Of a stretch of DNA of 64,000 nucleotides, positions 17,701 through 25,990 are shown piece after piece. The notes below the pieces were generated by a model. The model had not been told where the DNA came from and did not search any database. It saw only the letters and a list, made by a program, of their open reading frames with translations. A program made the translations under genes and the position numbers. Numbering within the stretch: position 1 is the first letter of the stretch; every line of letters starts with the position of its first letter. Origin of the DNA: Amycolatopsis balhimycina FH 1894 (GTDB lineage: Bacteria > Actinomycetota > Actinomycetes > Mycobacteriales > Pseudonocardiaceae); NCBI RefSeq assembly GCF_000384295.1, contig NZ_KB913037.1, positions 9,623,508-9,687,507 on the forward strand. Direction: 5' to 3'.

Positions 17701-18455
17701 CGGAAAGCCGGGCCATCGCCATCATCCGTCTCGCCCCCCATTTGTCTTCTCCGCAGCGCGAGGAACTGTGGCGGGCCGTCGATGCCGGCTCGCTGGTAGG
17801 AACACCGGCGTACTACAACGTAGGTGTCCTGGCGATGTTGGCGGTGTTCGCGCCGGTGGCCGAGCGCGACCGGCTCTTCGACCGTGTCCTCGCTCAGGGA
17901 TGCGACCTGCCGGTCAGCCGCGACCCGGTCCAAACCTACATTCGATGGTTCGCCCGGCTCGCCAGGGCGCTTCCTCGGCGGGCCGTGATCGAGGTGCTCA
18001 GGGAGCTCCACCCGTTGGACGAGCAGCTAGCGGACCGGGACCGCATCGTGCGCGCGGCCAAGGTGGCGAAACTCGCCCGGCTGCTGCCCGAACGCCTGCT
18101 ACGGCGCACGGTGACGATCGCCGGTGCCGTGCCCCAGACCCTCAATCCGACACCGTTGCTGGGTACGCTGGCCATGCACCTGCCGGAAAGATTGCGGGAG
18201 CAGGCGTTGGCCGAGGCATTCTCGCCCACGCGTGAGACGGTATTGGCCCGGTCCGCCGTGATCGGCTACCAGGCGTCCGAGCCCCGCCCCGACCTCGAAC
18301 TCGTGCGGCGCTGCCTCGACGGGCTCGATCTCAACGGCTGTCTGAGGGTTCTCGCGTGCGCGATGCCCATCGTGCAGAGCCTGAGTGGTACCGACGGTCT
18401 GCTGAGCTGCGTCGACACCATCGAGTCGGTGCGCCGTTGGTGGCGTACCCCTTAG
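14778..18455 (+). pseudogene. 5'-truncated STAND NTPase with alpha-solenoid repeats (STAND-1)
   Basis: The frame opens at the IS66 border in the middle of the P-loop (LGKTTFAAWLARTRG) and runs without stop for 1226 codons. Walker B is QLVLVIDGLDEAE, followed by the sensor segment FIVVTSRVG. The C-terminal 750 residues are a run of 36-40-residue helical repeats of the style 'RAETLAGIASLL' and 'ARTISDEYGRAKIFGALASVL'. This is the layout of STAND/NLR-like proteins, which bind a phage or stress cue through the repeats and switch through the NTPase. The effector domain, start codon and first half of the Walker A are missing. A GTG at 15036 could only make a protein without a P-loop. The 3' end is intact; an IS1182-type element sits exactly at its stop. 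Confidence 0.75.
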
Positions 18456-20299
18456 CTTGACTCTGTCGGGGATCTTGGTCGGTGCTGTGTCAGTTGACGG
18501 CTCGCCAGGAGCGCAGGCGTGGGATGTCCTGCTGGTCGAGGTAGTCCTGGAAGGCTGTCGGTGGCCGTGGGGACGCGCTGTCGCCGGGAGGCTGTCGGCT
18601 GAGGCGTTCGATGTTGACGGCGATGGCGGTGAGTACGTGCTGCAGGTGGGTCTTGGCCTGCCCGCGGTAGCGGCAACGGCGCATGCCGTGGCCGCGGGCG
18701 AACTCGCAGATGGTGCCCTCGATGCCCGACCGCACCGCGTAACGCTTGTGCCAGGCCGGTTCCTGCCGCTCGGCACGGTTGCGCAGCTGCAGTTCGAGGA
18801 GTTCTCGTGGGGGAAAGCCCACGTTGCGTGCGGAGTCGCGGGAGGTGGTGCACTTGGCTCGGACCGGACAGGGTTGGCACTGGCTCTTGGTGAAGCGGGC
18901 CACGATCAGCGGGCCGCGGTCGGTGAGGATGTCGGGTAAGGGCCGTGCCAGCCTTTGCTGACCTGGCCCTGCGGGCAGGTGACCTGTCGGCGGTCGAAGT
19001 CGATCCGGAAGTCGTCGCGGGCGAAGCCCTCACCCTGGCGGTGCTGGTGGGTGGGATTGCCCGGCAGCGGTCCCACCACGGTGATCCGGTGTTCGCGTTC
19101 GGCCCGCTCCAGGTGGACCAGGGACGTGTAGCCGCCGTCGACCAAATGCTGGTCTGGTCGTAGTCCCGGTGCTGCAGTCTGGTGTGGATACCGGGCAGGA
19201 CTTCGGCGTCCGAGCTGGTGGCGGGCATGGTGGCCACGTCGGTGATCACGTTGGGGCTGTCGCCGGAGCAGGTTTCGGTCACGTGCGCGAGGAACCCCTG
19301 CCAGCGGGTGACCTGACCCCGACGCGCGTAGCGGGCCGTCAGGTCGTAGGGCGAGATAATCCGGTTCGCGGAAAGTGGCAGACCAGTGCCTTCGTCTTCG
19401 TCGCGCCAGCGCAGGCGGCCCGTGGGGTCCCAGTGGTAGTTCTGCACCAGCACCTGCCGCAGGGCCTGCACTCGAGGGCCGTCCAGCAGGCCGGGATGGT
19501 TGTGGCTCAGGTGTTCGAGCAGGTGGCGGGCGTCCGCCCCGGTGCTGTTGATCCTGGTTTTGGGGCGGGTGGGGTTCTTGCCCAGGCGCACCGGTCGGCC
19601 ATAGCGACGGCCCCAGTGCTCGTCGACCAGGCCGTCCAGCGCGTGGTCGGCGGTGCGGGCGAGTTCCTCCAGTGCCGCGCGCATGACTTCGGTGACCAGT
19701 TCGAGTCGGGTCAGGTCGCGCATGGCGGCCAGGACGTGGGTGGAGTCGGTGCGCTGAGTGGTGCGCTCGCGGACCAGTCCGGCCTCCTTCAGACGGGCCA
19801 GGGCGACATCGAGGAGGCGGTCCGCCCGGCCGTCGCGCTGGAGGCGGTCGCGGAAGTCGCCGAGCACGCTGTGGTGGAAGCCGGGATCGTCGAGTTCGAG
19901 GCCGAGCGCGTACTTGAAGTCGATACGGCAACGCACCGCCTCGGCGGCATCGCGGTCAGACAAGCCCAGCAGGAACTGCAGTACGCTCACCGTGGCCAAC
20001 TGGGCGGGTGAGAGCGCGGGGCGTCCGTTGCGGGAGTAGCAGTCGGCGAAGTCCTCATCCCTCCACAGTCCGCTGAGGCGGTCACGCACCCACATCGCCG
20101 TCGTACCACCAGGGTTACTGGCACGAGCCATCCGCGCGGTGAGCTCCGGGACCTCCACTGCGGACCGGGAATCAACCGGTAAGGACATGCGATCACCTCG
20201 GGGAGCGTTGCGACTTCTCTAACCCCCGAAGCCTCGCTGTTACTTACCGGTCACCCTCCGCGACGCGCCAACCGTTCCAAGATTCCCGACAGAGTCAAG
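18456..20299 (-). mobile_element. IS1182-type insertion sequence with CTTAG direct repeats
   Basis: Terminal inverted repeats CTTGACTCTGTCGGG (18456-18470) and CCCGACAGAGTCAAG (20285-20299) enclose one reverse-strand transposase. The 5-bp sequence CTTAG flanks both sides (18451-18455 and 20300-20304), a clean target duplication. The element landed on the TAG stop codon of STAND-1 and duplicated it, so the STAND reading frame still ends at the same residue. The transposase gene inside has two frame breaks, so the copy is probably dead. Confidence 0.82.
18490..20188 (-). pseudogene. IS1182-family transposase, frameshifted twice
   Basis: The first about 340 codons, from ATG 20188, give a normal IS1182 N-terminus ([47 protein letters not shown]). 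The frame then breaks near 19158-19165: HRD continues as [14 protein letters not shown] in the next frame. A second break lies in the GGG run at 18934-18936, where KGWHGPY continues as [15 protein letters not shown] in the third frame and reads to the stop at 18490 (QCQPCPVRAKCT, GIEGTICEFARGHG). Each break is equivalent to loss of one base. Either decay or sequencing error is possible; the second break is in a homopolymer. Confidence 0.8.
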
Positions 20300-20309
20300 C
20301 TTAGTGAAA

Positions 20310-20326
20310 GCCCGCAAACGGCGGGC
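20310..20326. terminator. GC hairpin after STAND-1
   Basis: GCCCGC (20310-20315), a five-base loop and GCGGGC (20321-20326) form a perfect 6-bp stem. Before the IS1182-type insertion it lay about 9 bp after the STAND-1 stop. No T-run follows, so it may be a weak terminator or an RNA-stabilising hairpin in front of the Ubl gene, whose GGAGG begins about 8 bp later. Confidence 0.4.
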
Positions 20327-20343
20327 CGACCACAGGAGGCGAC

Positions 20344-20625
20344 GTGTCAGCCATCCACACAAGTGCCGACATCGACGACCCCTCAGGGCGTCACCCCGGG
20401 GAACAGCGGACCGAGTTCGTGTTTGACGTCGACGGCACGACCTACGAGCATAACCATCCCACCATCACCGGTGCGGAGATCATGGCCATCGCAGGGATCA
20501 GCTCCAGCAACGGACTGATCCAGATCCTGCCGGACGGGACCCGCAAGACCATCGCGCCCGACGAGACGGTTCATCTGGTGCCCGGAGCGCAGTTCAAGCG
20601 CCGTCCGCGGTTCAAGCGGGGCTGA
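20344..20625 (+). CDS. ubiquitin-like protein (multiubiquitin-domain family)
   Basis: 93 aa from GTG 20344, with CAGGAGG eight bases upstream. The region FVFDVDGTTYEHNHPTITGA followed by ILPDGTRKTIAPDETVHLVP matches the single-domain form of the prokaryotic multi-ubiquitin family (beta-grasp fold). The protein ends ...RFKRG, so the terminal Gly needed for adenylation is already exposed without processing. First gene of a four-gene Ubl-E2-JAB-E1 set like the bil operon, in which the Ubl (BilA) is attached to virion proteins and spoils phage progeny. It ends 2 bp before the E2 gene. Confidence 0.78.
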   Translation: MSAIHTSADIDDPSGRHPGEQRTEFVFDVDGTTYEHNHPTITGAEIMAIAGISSSNGLIQILPDGTRKTIAPDETVHLVPGAQFKRRPRFKRG

Positions 20626-20627
20626 CA

Positions 20628-21035
20628 ATGACGGAGCCGAACAGGCTCGCGGTTCGCCTGGCGCAGGAGGAAACCTTACTGCGCCAGGCATACCCCGGAG
20701 CCCGCATCGATCGCGAGTCGCTCGTCGTCGTGCTCTCGGGCCATCAACTTCCAGCTGGCTGGTCGCACCGCGAGACCGACGTGCTCTTCCAGATTCCGCC
20801 GAACTATCCGGCAGGACAACCGGACAACATCTGCGCCCGGCCCGACCTGACCCTCGCGAACGGCGGGACCCCGGGCAACAGCCAAGGCGTCCAGGTCCAC
20901 GCGGGAAAGCGGTGGCTGCAGTTCTCCTACTACGTCGATCCGGGCGACTGGCGACCGGATGCGGACCCGGCCGCGGGCAGCAACCTCGCCGAGTACCTGA
21001 CTGGCGCTCTCACCCGATTCCAAGAAGCGGACTGA
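20628..21035 (+). CDS. E2-like ubiquitin-conjugating protein (Prok-E2 family)
   Basis: 135 aa. The segment TDVLFQIPPNYPAGQPDNIC corresponds to the beta-strand plus 'P.YP...PD' turn of E2 folds, and the single cysteine of the protein (Cys69, in NICARPDL) is placed to act as the thioester-forming residue. The C-terminal part KRWLQFSYYVDPGDWRPDAD is typical of the Prok-E2 families paired with Ubl, JAB and E1 genes. ATG 20628 is 2 bp after the Ubl stop, and the gene's stop overlaps the JAB start (TGATG at 21033). It would take the Ubl from the E1 and pass it to targets. Confidence 0.75.
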   Translation: MTEPNRLAVRLAQEETLLRQAYPGARIDRESLVVVLSGHQLPAGWSHRETDVLFQIPPNYPAGQPDNICARPDLTLANGGTPGNSQGVQVHAGKRWLQFSYYVDPGDWRPDADPAAGSNLAEYLTGALTRFQEAD

Positions 21036-21760
21036 TGACCATGAGCACCCTCAAGTTCACCGTGCCGGACCACTGGGCCCGCATCGAGCAGCACCTTCGC
21101 GGAGGCTCGGGCGAACGCTTCGCCTTCGCGCTGACCAACATCCTGCGTGACGGCCCGGACGGTCCGGTCATCGAGGCCACGGACGTCATTCTGATCGACG
21201 ATCAGGACGTCCACCGCGGCTCCCACGGCTGGTCCATCGCGGACCACGCACTGGACCGCGTGCACAACCACGCCGTCAAGACCGGCCGTGGCCTGGTCGA
21301 GTTCCACAACCACCACGCCGGGCCACCGCGGTTCTCGTCCCTCGACGAGACTCACCTCGAACCGATGGCGGGCTACATGCTGGACCTGCTCAACGGTGCA
21401 CCCTACGGCGCGGCGGTTTGGACCGAGGGCTTGCTCTGGGCCGAGTGGTGGCGGCCAGCCCCGGGCGGCGGCGTTGAACGCCGTCCGTTCGACACCGTGA
21501 CATCCATCGGCCCCTCCTTGCGGATCCTCAACGCCCGAGCCGGTGGCCGATGTGCGGTTCAACCGCCAGCTTCCACTCCTGGGTGCCGACGCGCAGGCCT
21601 CGATCAGCAGCATGCGGGTCGCCCTCGTCGGCGCCGGCGGGACCGGGTCGCACGCCGCCGTCGCCCTTGCCCACCTCGGCTTCCGCAACGTACTGATCTT
21701 CGACGACGACCTGGTCGAAACGACCAACCTCAACCGTATGGTCACGGCCGAGCACGCTGA
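21035..21760 (+). CDS. JAB/JAMM peptidase domain (N-terminal half of a broken JAB-E1 gene)
   Basis: Starts at ATG 21035, overlapping the E2 stop by one base. The domain contains the complete JAMM zinc motif HNHHAGPPRFSSLD (H-x-H-x7-S-x2-D) in LVEFHNHHAGPPRFSSLDE, so it should be an active Ubl-processing or deconjugating metallopeptidase. The protein-like part ends near SIGPSLRILNAR (about 21538). Beyond that the frame, though open to 21760, becomes Arg/Pro-rich shadow of the E1 gene. Actinobacterial relatives that I recall carry JAB and E1 in one polypeptide, so a frameshift near 21534-21540 (CCC run) has probably split this gene; a programmed shift cannot be excluded. Confidence 0.7.
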   Translation: MTMSTLKFTVPDHWARIEQHLRGGSGERFAFALTNILRDGPDGPVIEATDVILIDDQDVHRGSHGWSIADHALDRVHNHAVKTGRGLVEFHNHHAGPPRFSSLDETHLEPMAGYMLDLLNGAPYGAAVWTEGLLWAEWWRPAPGGGVERRPFDTVTSIGPSLRILNARAGGRCAVQPPASTPGCRRAGLDQQHAGRPRRRRRDRVARRRRPCPPRLPQRTDLRRRPGRNDQPQPYGHGRAR

Positions 21761-22280
21761 CATCGGAAGTCCGAAGAACCTCGTCGCCCGGCGCCGGATG
21801 CGCGCGATCGACCCGCTAGTCTGGGCCCACCAGCTGCCGGGCATCACGGTCGCCGGCGCAAACCCCGAACTGCACGACGTAGACTTGATCATCGGATGCG
21901 TCGACCACGACGGTCCCCGGCACCGGCTCAATCAGATCGCGGTCGACTCCCGGATCCCCTACCTCGACATCGCCACCGGGGCCGACGACACCGCCGAGCC
22001 GATCGCACTCGGAGGACGGGTCGTGTTCGTCCTACCCGGCGGTCCATGCCTCACATGTCTCGAGGAACTGGACTCCGCCGAGGTCGCGCGCTGGGCGAAG
22101 TCCGCCGATCAACAGGCCCTCGATCGCCGGCACGGGTACGGAACTGGCACCGCCAACCCATCGGTTGTCTACCTCAACGGACTTACCGTCAACGCCGCGC
22201 TGGTCGAGCTCGCAGCATGGCTCTCCGGCTCACGACGGCCCGCGACGTGGCTCGACATCGACCTGGTCGGCAGTGCGTGA
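21543..22280 (+). CDS. E1/ThiF-like Ubl-activating enzyme, C-terminus cut by TGA
   Basis: 245 aa in the +1 frame relative to the JAB part. The start of the fold is VRFNRQLPLLGADAQ, then the nucleotide-binding VALVGAGGTGSHAA and the E1 signature FDDDLVETTNLNRM (Mg/ATP and adenylation), then GCVDHDGPRHRLNQ and a first Cys pair, GGPCLTCLEELD. The best in-frame start is GTG 21543, which has no ribosome site; ATG 21612 would remove the first strand. The frame stops at TGA 22278-22280, yet the same frame beyond it carries the second zinc Cys pair (SCIEC). As read, the enzyme has lost half of its zinc site. It would activate the Ubl of the operon. Confidence 0.72.
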   Translation: MADVRFNRQLPLLGADAQASISSMRVALVGAGGTGSHAAVALAHLGFRNVLIFDDDLVETTNLNRMVTAEHADIGSPKNLVARRRMRAIDPLVWAHQLPGITVAGANPELHDVDLIIGCVDHDGPRHRLNQIAVDSRIPYLDIATGADDTAEPIALGGRVVFVLPGGPCLTCLEELDSAEVARWAKSADQQALDRRHGYGTGTANPSVVYLNGLTVNAALVELAAWLSGSRRPATWLDIDLVGSA

Positions 22281-22373
22281 CAGCCCGGCACCCAGGTCGG
22301 CCCCAGGCAGGTCGCCGGGCCACGTGGGAGCTGCATCGAATGCAGGGGAGCGCTACCGTCCCGGCCTGCGTGA
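22281..22373 (+). pseudogene. in-frame C-terminal extension of the E1 beyond a TGA
   Basis: Directly after the E1 stop the same frame continues for 30 codons to a second TGA (22371-22373) and encodes RQVAGPRGSCIECRGALPSR. The CxxC in SCIEC is where JAB-E1/ThiF relatives have their second zinc-binding pair, matching CLTC in the body of the enzyme. This suggests that the TGA at 22278 is a nonsense mutation (or is read through) and that the real E1 ends at 22373. Confidence 0.6.
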
Positions 22374-22469
22374 CCTGCGGCTACCCGCCGGGCCGTCGTC
22401 GCGGCCGAGAATCGAGGTCGACCAGCAGGCCGCGAGCCGGGTTGGGGCGACGTCGCGGAACTTACCGTC

Positions 22470-22654
22470 ACATCGCCGGTCTCGTCGCGCCGCGGCTCAT
22501 CGGTGATGTCGAAGGAGGCATTGCGGGTACCGGCTCCTTCGCCCAGCAGGACGCGTGCGTCTCGGCCGACGAAGGGCCGGCCGGTCCGGTAGACGCGGTC
22601 GAGGTGGTCCAGGAAGCCGCCGGGGCCTCTCATGCGCATCGACTGGCTCGTCAC
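22470..22654 (-). pseudogene. fragment of a PAS-domain protein
   Basis: On the reverse strand the codons from 22654 read MRGPGGFLDHLDRVYRTGRP, then FVGRDARVLLGEGAGTRNA and FDITDEPRRDETGDV. This resembles the core of PAS_4 domains in actinobacterial PAS/PP2C phosphatases ('AY.TGEPFVGR.V.V.L......FDFVYQPV.D..G'). The frame continues to 22169 but turns into E1 shadow. There is no kinase or phosphatase domain, so it is an orphan remnant lying in the 512-bp gap between the E1 and Mrr-like genes; the rest of that gap shows nothing recognisable. Confidence 0.45.
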
Positions 22655-22792
22655 CTGGGAGGTTCACGCCCGACGGCGGGACATGAGAGGTTGACCGGAG
22701 ACGGCGCGACGCCGGTAGCGGTATGCCGTGCTCCGGAACACGAACTGGTGAACGCTCCGTCGAGGGGACAACCCCGCGCGTATCGTATCTCC

Positions 22793-23665
22793 ATGTCCGA
22801 CCTTGGCCTGGCCACCGAGTACGAGAACGGCGTCGCGGACGTGCTGGCGTTCCTGGCCGGTCCCGATGCGACCGTCCAGCGCAATGTCCACCTGCCGGGT
22901 CTGCGAAGTAAGCGGAAGCGCCAGGTCGACGTGCTCATCACAACGACGGTGGCCGGGCTGGGAGTCACGCAGGTGGTCGTGGATTGCAAGCGTCACGGGC
23001 GAGCCATCGACGTTCCCGACGTGCAGTCGTTCTACGGCTTCCTGGAGGACGTCGGGGTGACCGGCGGAGTCTTGATTGCCAGCTCGGGGTACACCGGCGG
23101 CGCGAAAGAGTTCGCGCAGCAGGCGCGCGGTCTGAAGCTGGAAGTGCTCACCATCGACGAACTGGTCACGTGGCAGCCACCGGGAACCGTCCACTTCGAC
23201 TACGAGGTCCCGAAGGACCTCGTCAGGGCCGCCACTCTGAAGCTCCGGCGCGCTGGATTCCGCGTTGCCCCTACCAACGAGTACGAGGACATCAGCGGCG
23301 GGATCGTCGTGATCCGGGTGTTCCGGCATTTCGGCACGACGAATCCCACCGGAGAAGCGCAGGCAGGGGCAGGCGCCAAAGTGATCGACGCGTTGCGTGC
23401 CGCAGGCGTGGACAATCCTCGCAATCGCGCCAATGGTCAGGTGGTTCAGGGCGGTACCCCGGGCCACCGGTGGATCATGACGACCTACCGGGGTGAACCG
23501 CTGGTCAAAGTCCTCGCCGCGACCGAAGACGAGTTGCGGCAGCAGCTCGACGACCTGGCTGTCGGCATGCTCGCTCACCTACCCGACGCCCGTGAACATT
23601 TGGCATACCTGAAGCCCGATGACTGGCCGGTGACCGGGCTTTTCGCCGGCTGGAGGCATGCCTGA
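22793..23665 (+). CDS. Mrr-like PD-(D/E)XK restriction endonuclease domain protein
   Basis: 290 aa from ATG 22793 (MSDLGLATEYENGV...); the frame is open far upstream, but that part is shadow of the E1 gene. The nuclease core is visible: RNVHLPGLRSKRKRQVDVLI, then VTQVVVDCKRHGRAIDVPDV, with the Asp of QVDVL and the D-C-K as the D...DxK catalytic set, and a following helix (VQSFYGFLEDVGVTGG). The C-terminal 150 residues are not recognised. Mrr-type enzymes cut modified or foreign DNA; alternatives are Holliday-junction-like or NucS-like nucleases. It lies alone on the strand between the Bil-like operon and the KAP/hydrolase pair. Confidence 0.68.
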   Translation: MSDLGLATEYENGVADVLAFLAGPDATVQRNVHLPGLRSKRKRQVDVLITTTVAGLGVTQVVVDCKRHGRAIDVPDVQSFYGFLEDVGVTGGVLIASSGYTGGAKEFAQQARGLKLEVLTIDELVTWQPPGTVHFDYEVPKDLVRAATLKLRRAGFRVAPTNEYEDISGGIVVIRVFRHFGTTNPTGEAQAGAGAKVIDALRAAGVDNPRNRANGQVVQGGTPGHRWIMTTYRGEPLVKVLAATEDELRQQLDDLAVGMLAHLPDAREHLAYLKPDDWPVTGLFAGWRHA

Positions 23666-23713
23666 TTGATCGGCGAGGGCAGTTGGAGGACGGATCGTTG
23701 TTCTACCGCTGGA

Positions 23714-24118
23714 CTAGAGCAGTAACGCGGCGGCGGCGACGAGGAGAACTAAAACGACGACGATCAGAGCGGCTTGAGAGATCGGCAGCTGGATCGTGCG
23801 ATTCTGGGCGGGGGTGGGCCCTGTCGGACGAGGTTGTTCCGGCGCTGGTTTCGGATTCGGCGACGGGACCGATCGGTACGTGGTTTTGTGAACGGTTTCC
23901 CAGGCATTGAGGTAGTGCTCGACGTCGGCGTCCGGTCGTCCGGTTTCTCGCCAAGCACGAGGAGGAGTGTCTTCAGGCGCTGTCGACTTCCTCGGGGCGG
24001 CAGCTTCTTGCCCGTCACGTAAGGTTCGAGCCCGGATTTGCTCCAGGCGTGCTCCGTCGGCCGCTCCAGCGTTCCGCGCGGTCAACATCGCCGGGACCCC
24101 GCTCGGACGCGTCGGCAC
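23714..24118 (-). CDS. small tail-anchored membrane protein
   Basis: 134 aa from 24118, or about 124 aa from ATG 24088 (MLTARNAG...), a more usual start; no strong ribosome site decides. The N-terminal 110 residues are hydrophilic, charged and Pro-rich (PSPNPKPAPEQPRPTGPTP). The extreme C-terminus is a single hydrophobic helix, AALIVVVLVLLVAAAALLL, with no charge after it, so the protein would be anchored by its tail with the bulk in the cytoplasm. No known domain. The gene is downstream of the hydrolase on the same strand, about 220 bp away. Confidence 0.5.
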   Translation of the reverse strand: MPTRPSGVPAMLTARNAGAADGARLEQIRARTLRDGQEAAAPRKSTAPEDTPPRAWRETGRPDADVEHYLNAWETVHKTTYRSVPSPNPKPAPEQPRPTGPTPAQNRTIQLPISQAALIVVVLVLLVAAAALLL

Positions 24119-24336
24119 CGCCGATGAGGCCGGCGCCCTACGACCAGGCCGTCAACTCGCCCAAACGTGAGCTGCGGGTCTTCGCACCCGAGGAGGGGTA
24201 ACCGAGCACATCGGACTCGACCACCTGCCTCACGTCAGCACCTTCATCGCCGACTGGGACGCCGACACATTCGCCGAGCTGCCCGGCCGTCGTCCGGGAG
24301 TAGCCCGGCTCCTGAGGCGGGCAGCACGGTCCCGCC

Positions 24337-25848
24337 TCACTGCCACGGGGTCAACGTCAGCCGGATCGCGGCGGTGGGGCCGAACAGCGGGTTCGCTGTC
24401 TCCGGCAGTGCGACCTCGGTCATCCAACCGTCCCCGCTCTGGTCGCCGGGCAGGGGATCTCCGGTCGGCGTCCAGTTGCGGATCGCTCCCGGGAGTTCGG
24501 AGTTCCAGACAGCCCATGCCTGCGCCGGCTGCTCGTCGCCGTTGCCGGGCTGGACGTCGACCACGAGAGTGTCGTCGAAATCGGCCGTCTGCTCGAGGTG
24601 GTTCGCCGGGTCGAGGGCGAGTTCCAGGCCCGTCTCGGCGAGCGAGAGCAGCCGCAGGTGAAGGGAGTACCGCAGAGTGTCGGTGGGGCGCGGCAGCCGG
24701 CTGGTGAGGAACGTGACCAGAAGCGGGAGCACCGGGTCTTCGGCGGGTGTCGGTTCGAACTGGATCGGGCAGTGGTGCGCGGAGGTCCGTTCGTCGACGA
24801 GGACCGGCAGCTGCCGGATCGCCAGCTGGACCTCGACCTGCCGGATGACGCCGTCGTCGCCGGAACCCGGTGGCGGCTCGACGTGCACCAGGTCCACCTG
24901 GGCGCGGAGGTCTCCGAACAAGAATCGGCGCAGGTTCTGGTAGCCCTCCTCGGAGTTGACGAGGCCGTACCGGCCCGAATGGCTGCGATGGACCAGTGCC
25001 CGGTTGGCTCCAGGCACGAAGGCTCTGTCGATCTGGACCAAGCCGTCGCTCCGCACGCCGACGAGCTTGGACGACAGGCCCCGCGCCACGGCGTAGTCTT
25101 CCGAATCCGTGCCGACGAGGCAGAAGATCCGCTCCTTCGGGAACACCCCGTCGGGCACGTCGGCCGGCGACCAGCCATTCGGGCGGTTACCCCCGTCGGT
25201 CGTCAGGTACTCATACATGCGGTCGGGACCGAAAATCGCGGCGGCGTCGATGTTGAACAGGTCGCGAAGCTTTTCCAGTAGCCCGAATCCGTGGGCGAAC
25301 TGGATGCCGCTGTGCGGGGTTCCGTAGGTGAACAACCGGTCGACGTAACTGGTCGCGGCATCCGCTGCACCGTCGGCCAGGGGAATCACTCGTTGAATCA
25401 TCGACCGGCAGATGAGGCCGCCCATGGAGTGAGCGACGAGAAACACGCGGGGAGCGCCGGTCTTGGTCAGGACCAGTTTCACGAAGTCGAACAGGTCCTC
25501 GGCGGCATCTTCGAGCACGAATGCCGCCGGCTCGGCGCCGAATGTCGTGGCGGCCTGGTCGTAGAACCGGTGAATCCAGACAGTCGCCTCCGGGACGGCC
25601 GCATCCTCCTGCGACAGCAAGAAGGCGCGTTGGTCACCGTGGACCAACAGCTGGTAGCGTTCGTCGCTGATCAGGCGCAGCAGCGGACCCTCGAACTGGT
25701 GGAACCAGGGCTTGTCGTCGCTCCCGATCCGGACGTGCACCGCACCCTTGTTGAAACCGTAGAGCGGATCGTCCACCGCGTCGTCGATCTCCGATGATGT
25801 TGCAGCGAACCCGCGAACATAAACGACGGGCAGCTTGTGAGCGGACAT
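24337..25848 (-). CDS. alpha/beta-hydrolase (lipase/esterase-like), 503 aa
   Basis: The N-terminus LPVVYVRGFAATSSEIDDAV gives the first strand and oxyanion region. The nucleophile elbow is VFLVAHSMGGLICRSM (Ser about 136, GxSxG-like A-H-S-M-G-G), and the likely catalytic His is in VHRSHSGRYGLVN near residue 290. The fold resembles PGAP1/lipase-class hydrolases that act on lipids or cell-surface esters. The last 180 residues form a beta-rich domain (LRYSLHLRLLSLAETGLELA) without match. No signal peptide, so it is cytoplasmic. It is the downstream partner of the KAP NTPase gene (142 bp gap, same strand); a phospholipase effector controlled by the NTPase is a reasonable hypothesis. Confidence 0.68.
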   Translation of the reverse strand: MSAHKLPVVYVRGFAATSSEIDDAVDDPLYGFNKGAVHVRIGSDDKPWFHQFEGPLLRLISDERYQLLVHGDQRAFLLSQEDAAVPEATVWIHRFYDQAATTFGAEPAAFVLEDAAEDLFDFVKLVLTKTGAPRVFLVAHSMGGLICRSMIQRVIPLADGAADAATSYVDRLFTYGTPHSGIQFAHGFGLLEKLRDLFNIDAAAIFGPDRMYEYLTTDGGNRPNGWSPADVPDGVFPKERIFCLVGTDSEDYAVARGLSSKLVGVRSDGLVQIDRAFVPGANRALVHRSHSGRYGLVNSEEGYQNLRRFLFGDLRAQVDLVHVEPPPGSGDDGVIRQVEVQLAIRQLPVLVDERTSAHHCPIQFEPTPAEDPVLPLLVTFLTSRLPRPTDTLRYSLHLRLLSLAETGLELALDPANHLEQTADFDDTLVVDVQPGNGDEQPAQAWAVWNSELPGAIRNWTPTGDPLPGDQSGDGWMTEVALPETANPLFGPTAAIRLTLTPWQ

Positions 25849-25990
25849 GATTCACCCCTCGATCCAGATTGGCAAAACGGGGAAGACTGCGCGAAATCGT
25901 CAGTTTCCACCGGCGTTATCTGCAAACTCGCCGGCGGCCCGGGAAACGTTACCGAAGTCACCCGAATGTTCTAATTTCGGATTCCGGTGA

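Noticed and set aside
21896..22792. Upstream half of a 589-aa forward frame leading into the Mrr-like gene
   Set aside because: This part is a shadow of the E1 gene and intergenic DNA; only the part from ATG 22793 has nuclease motifs.
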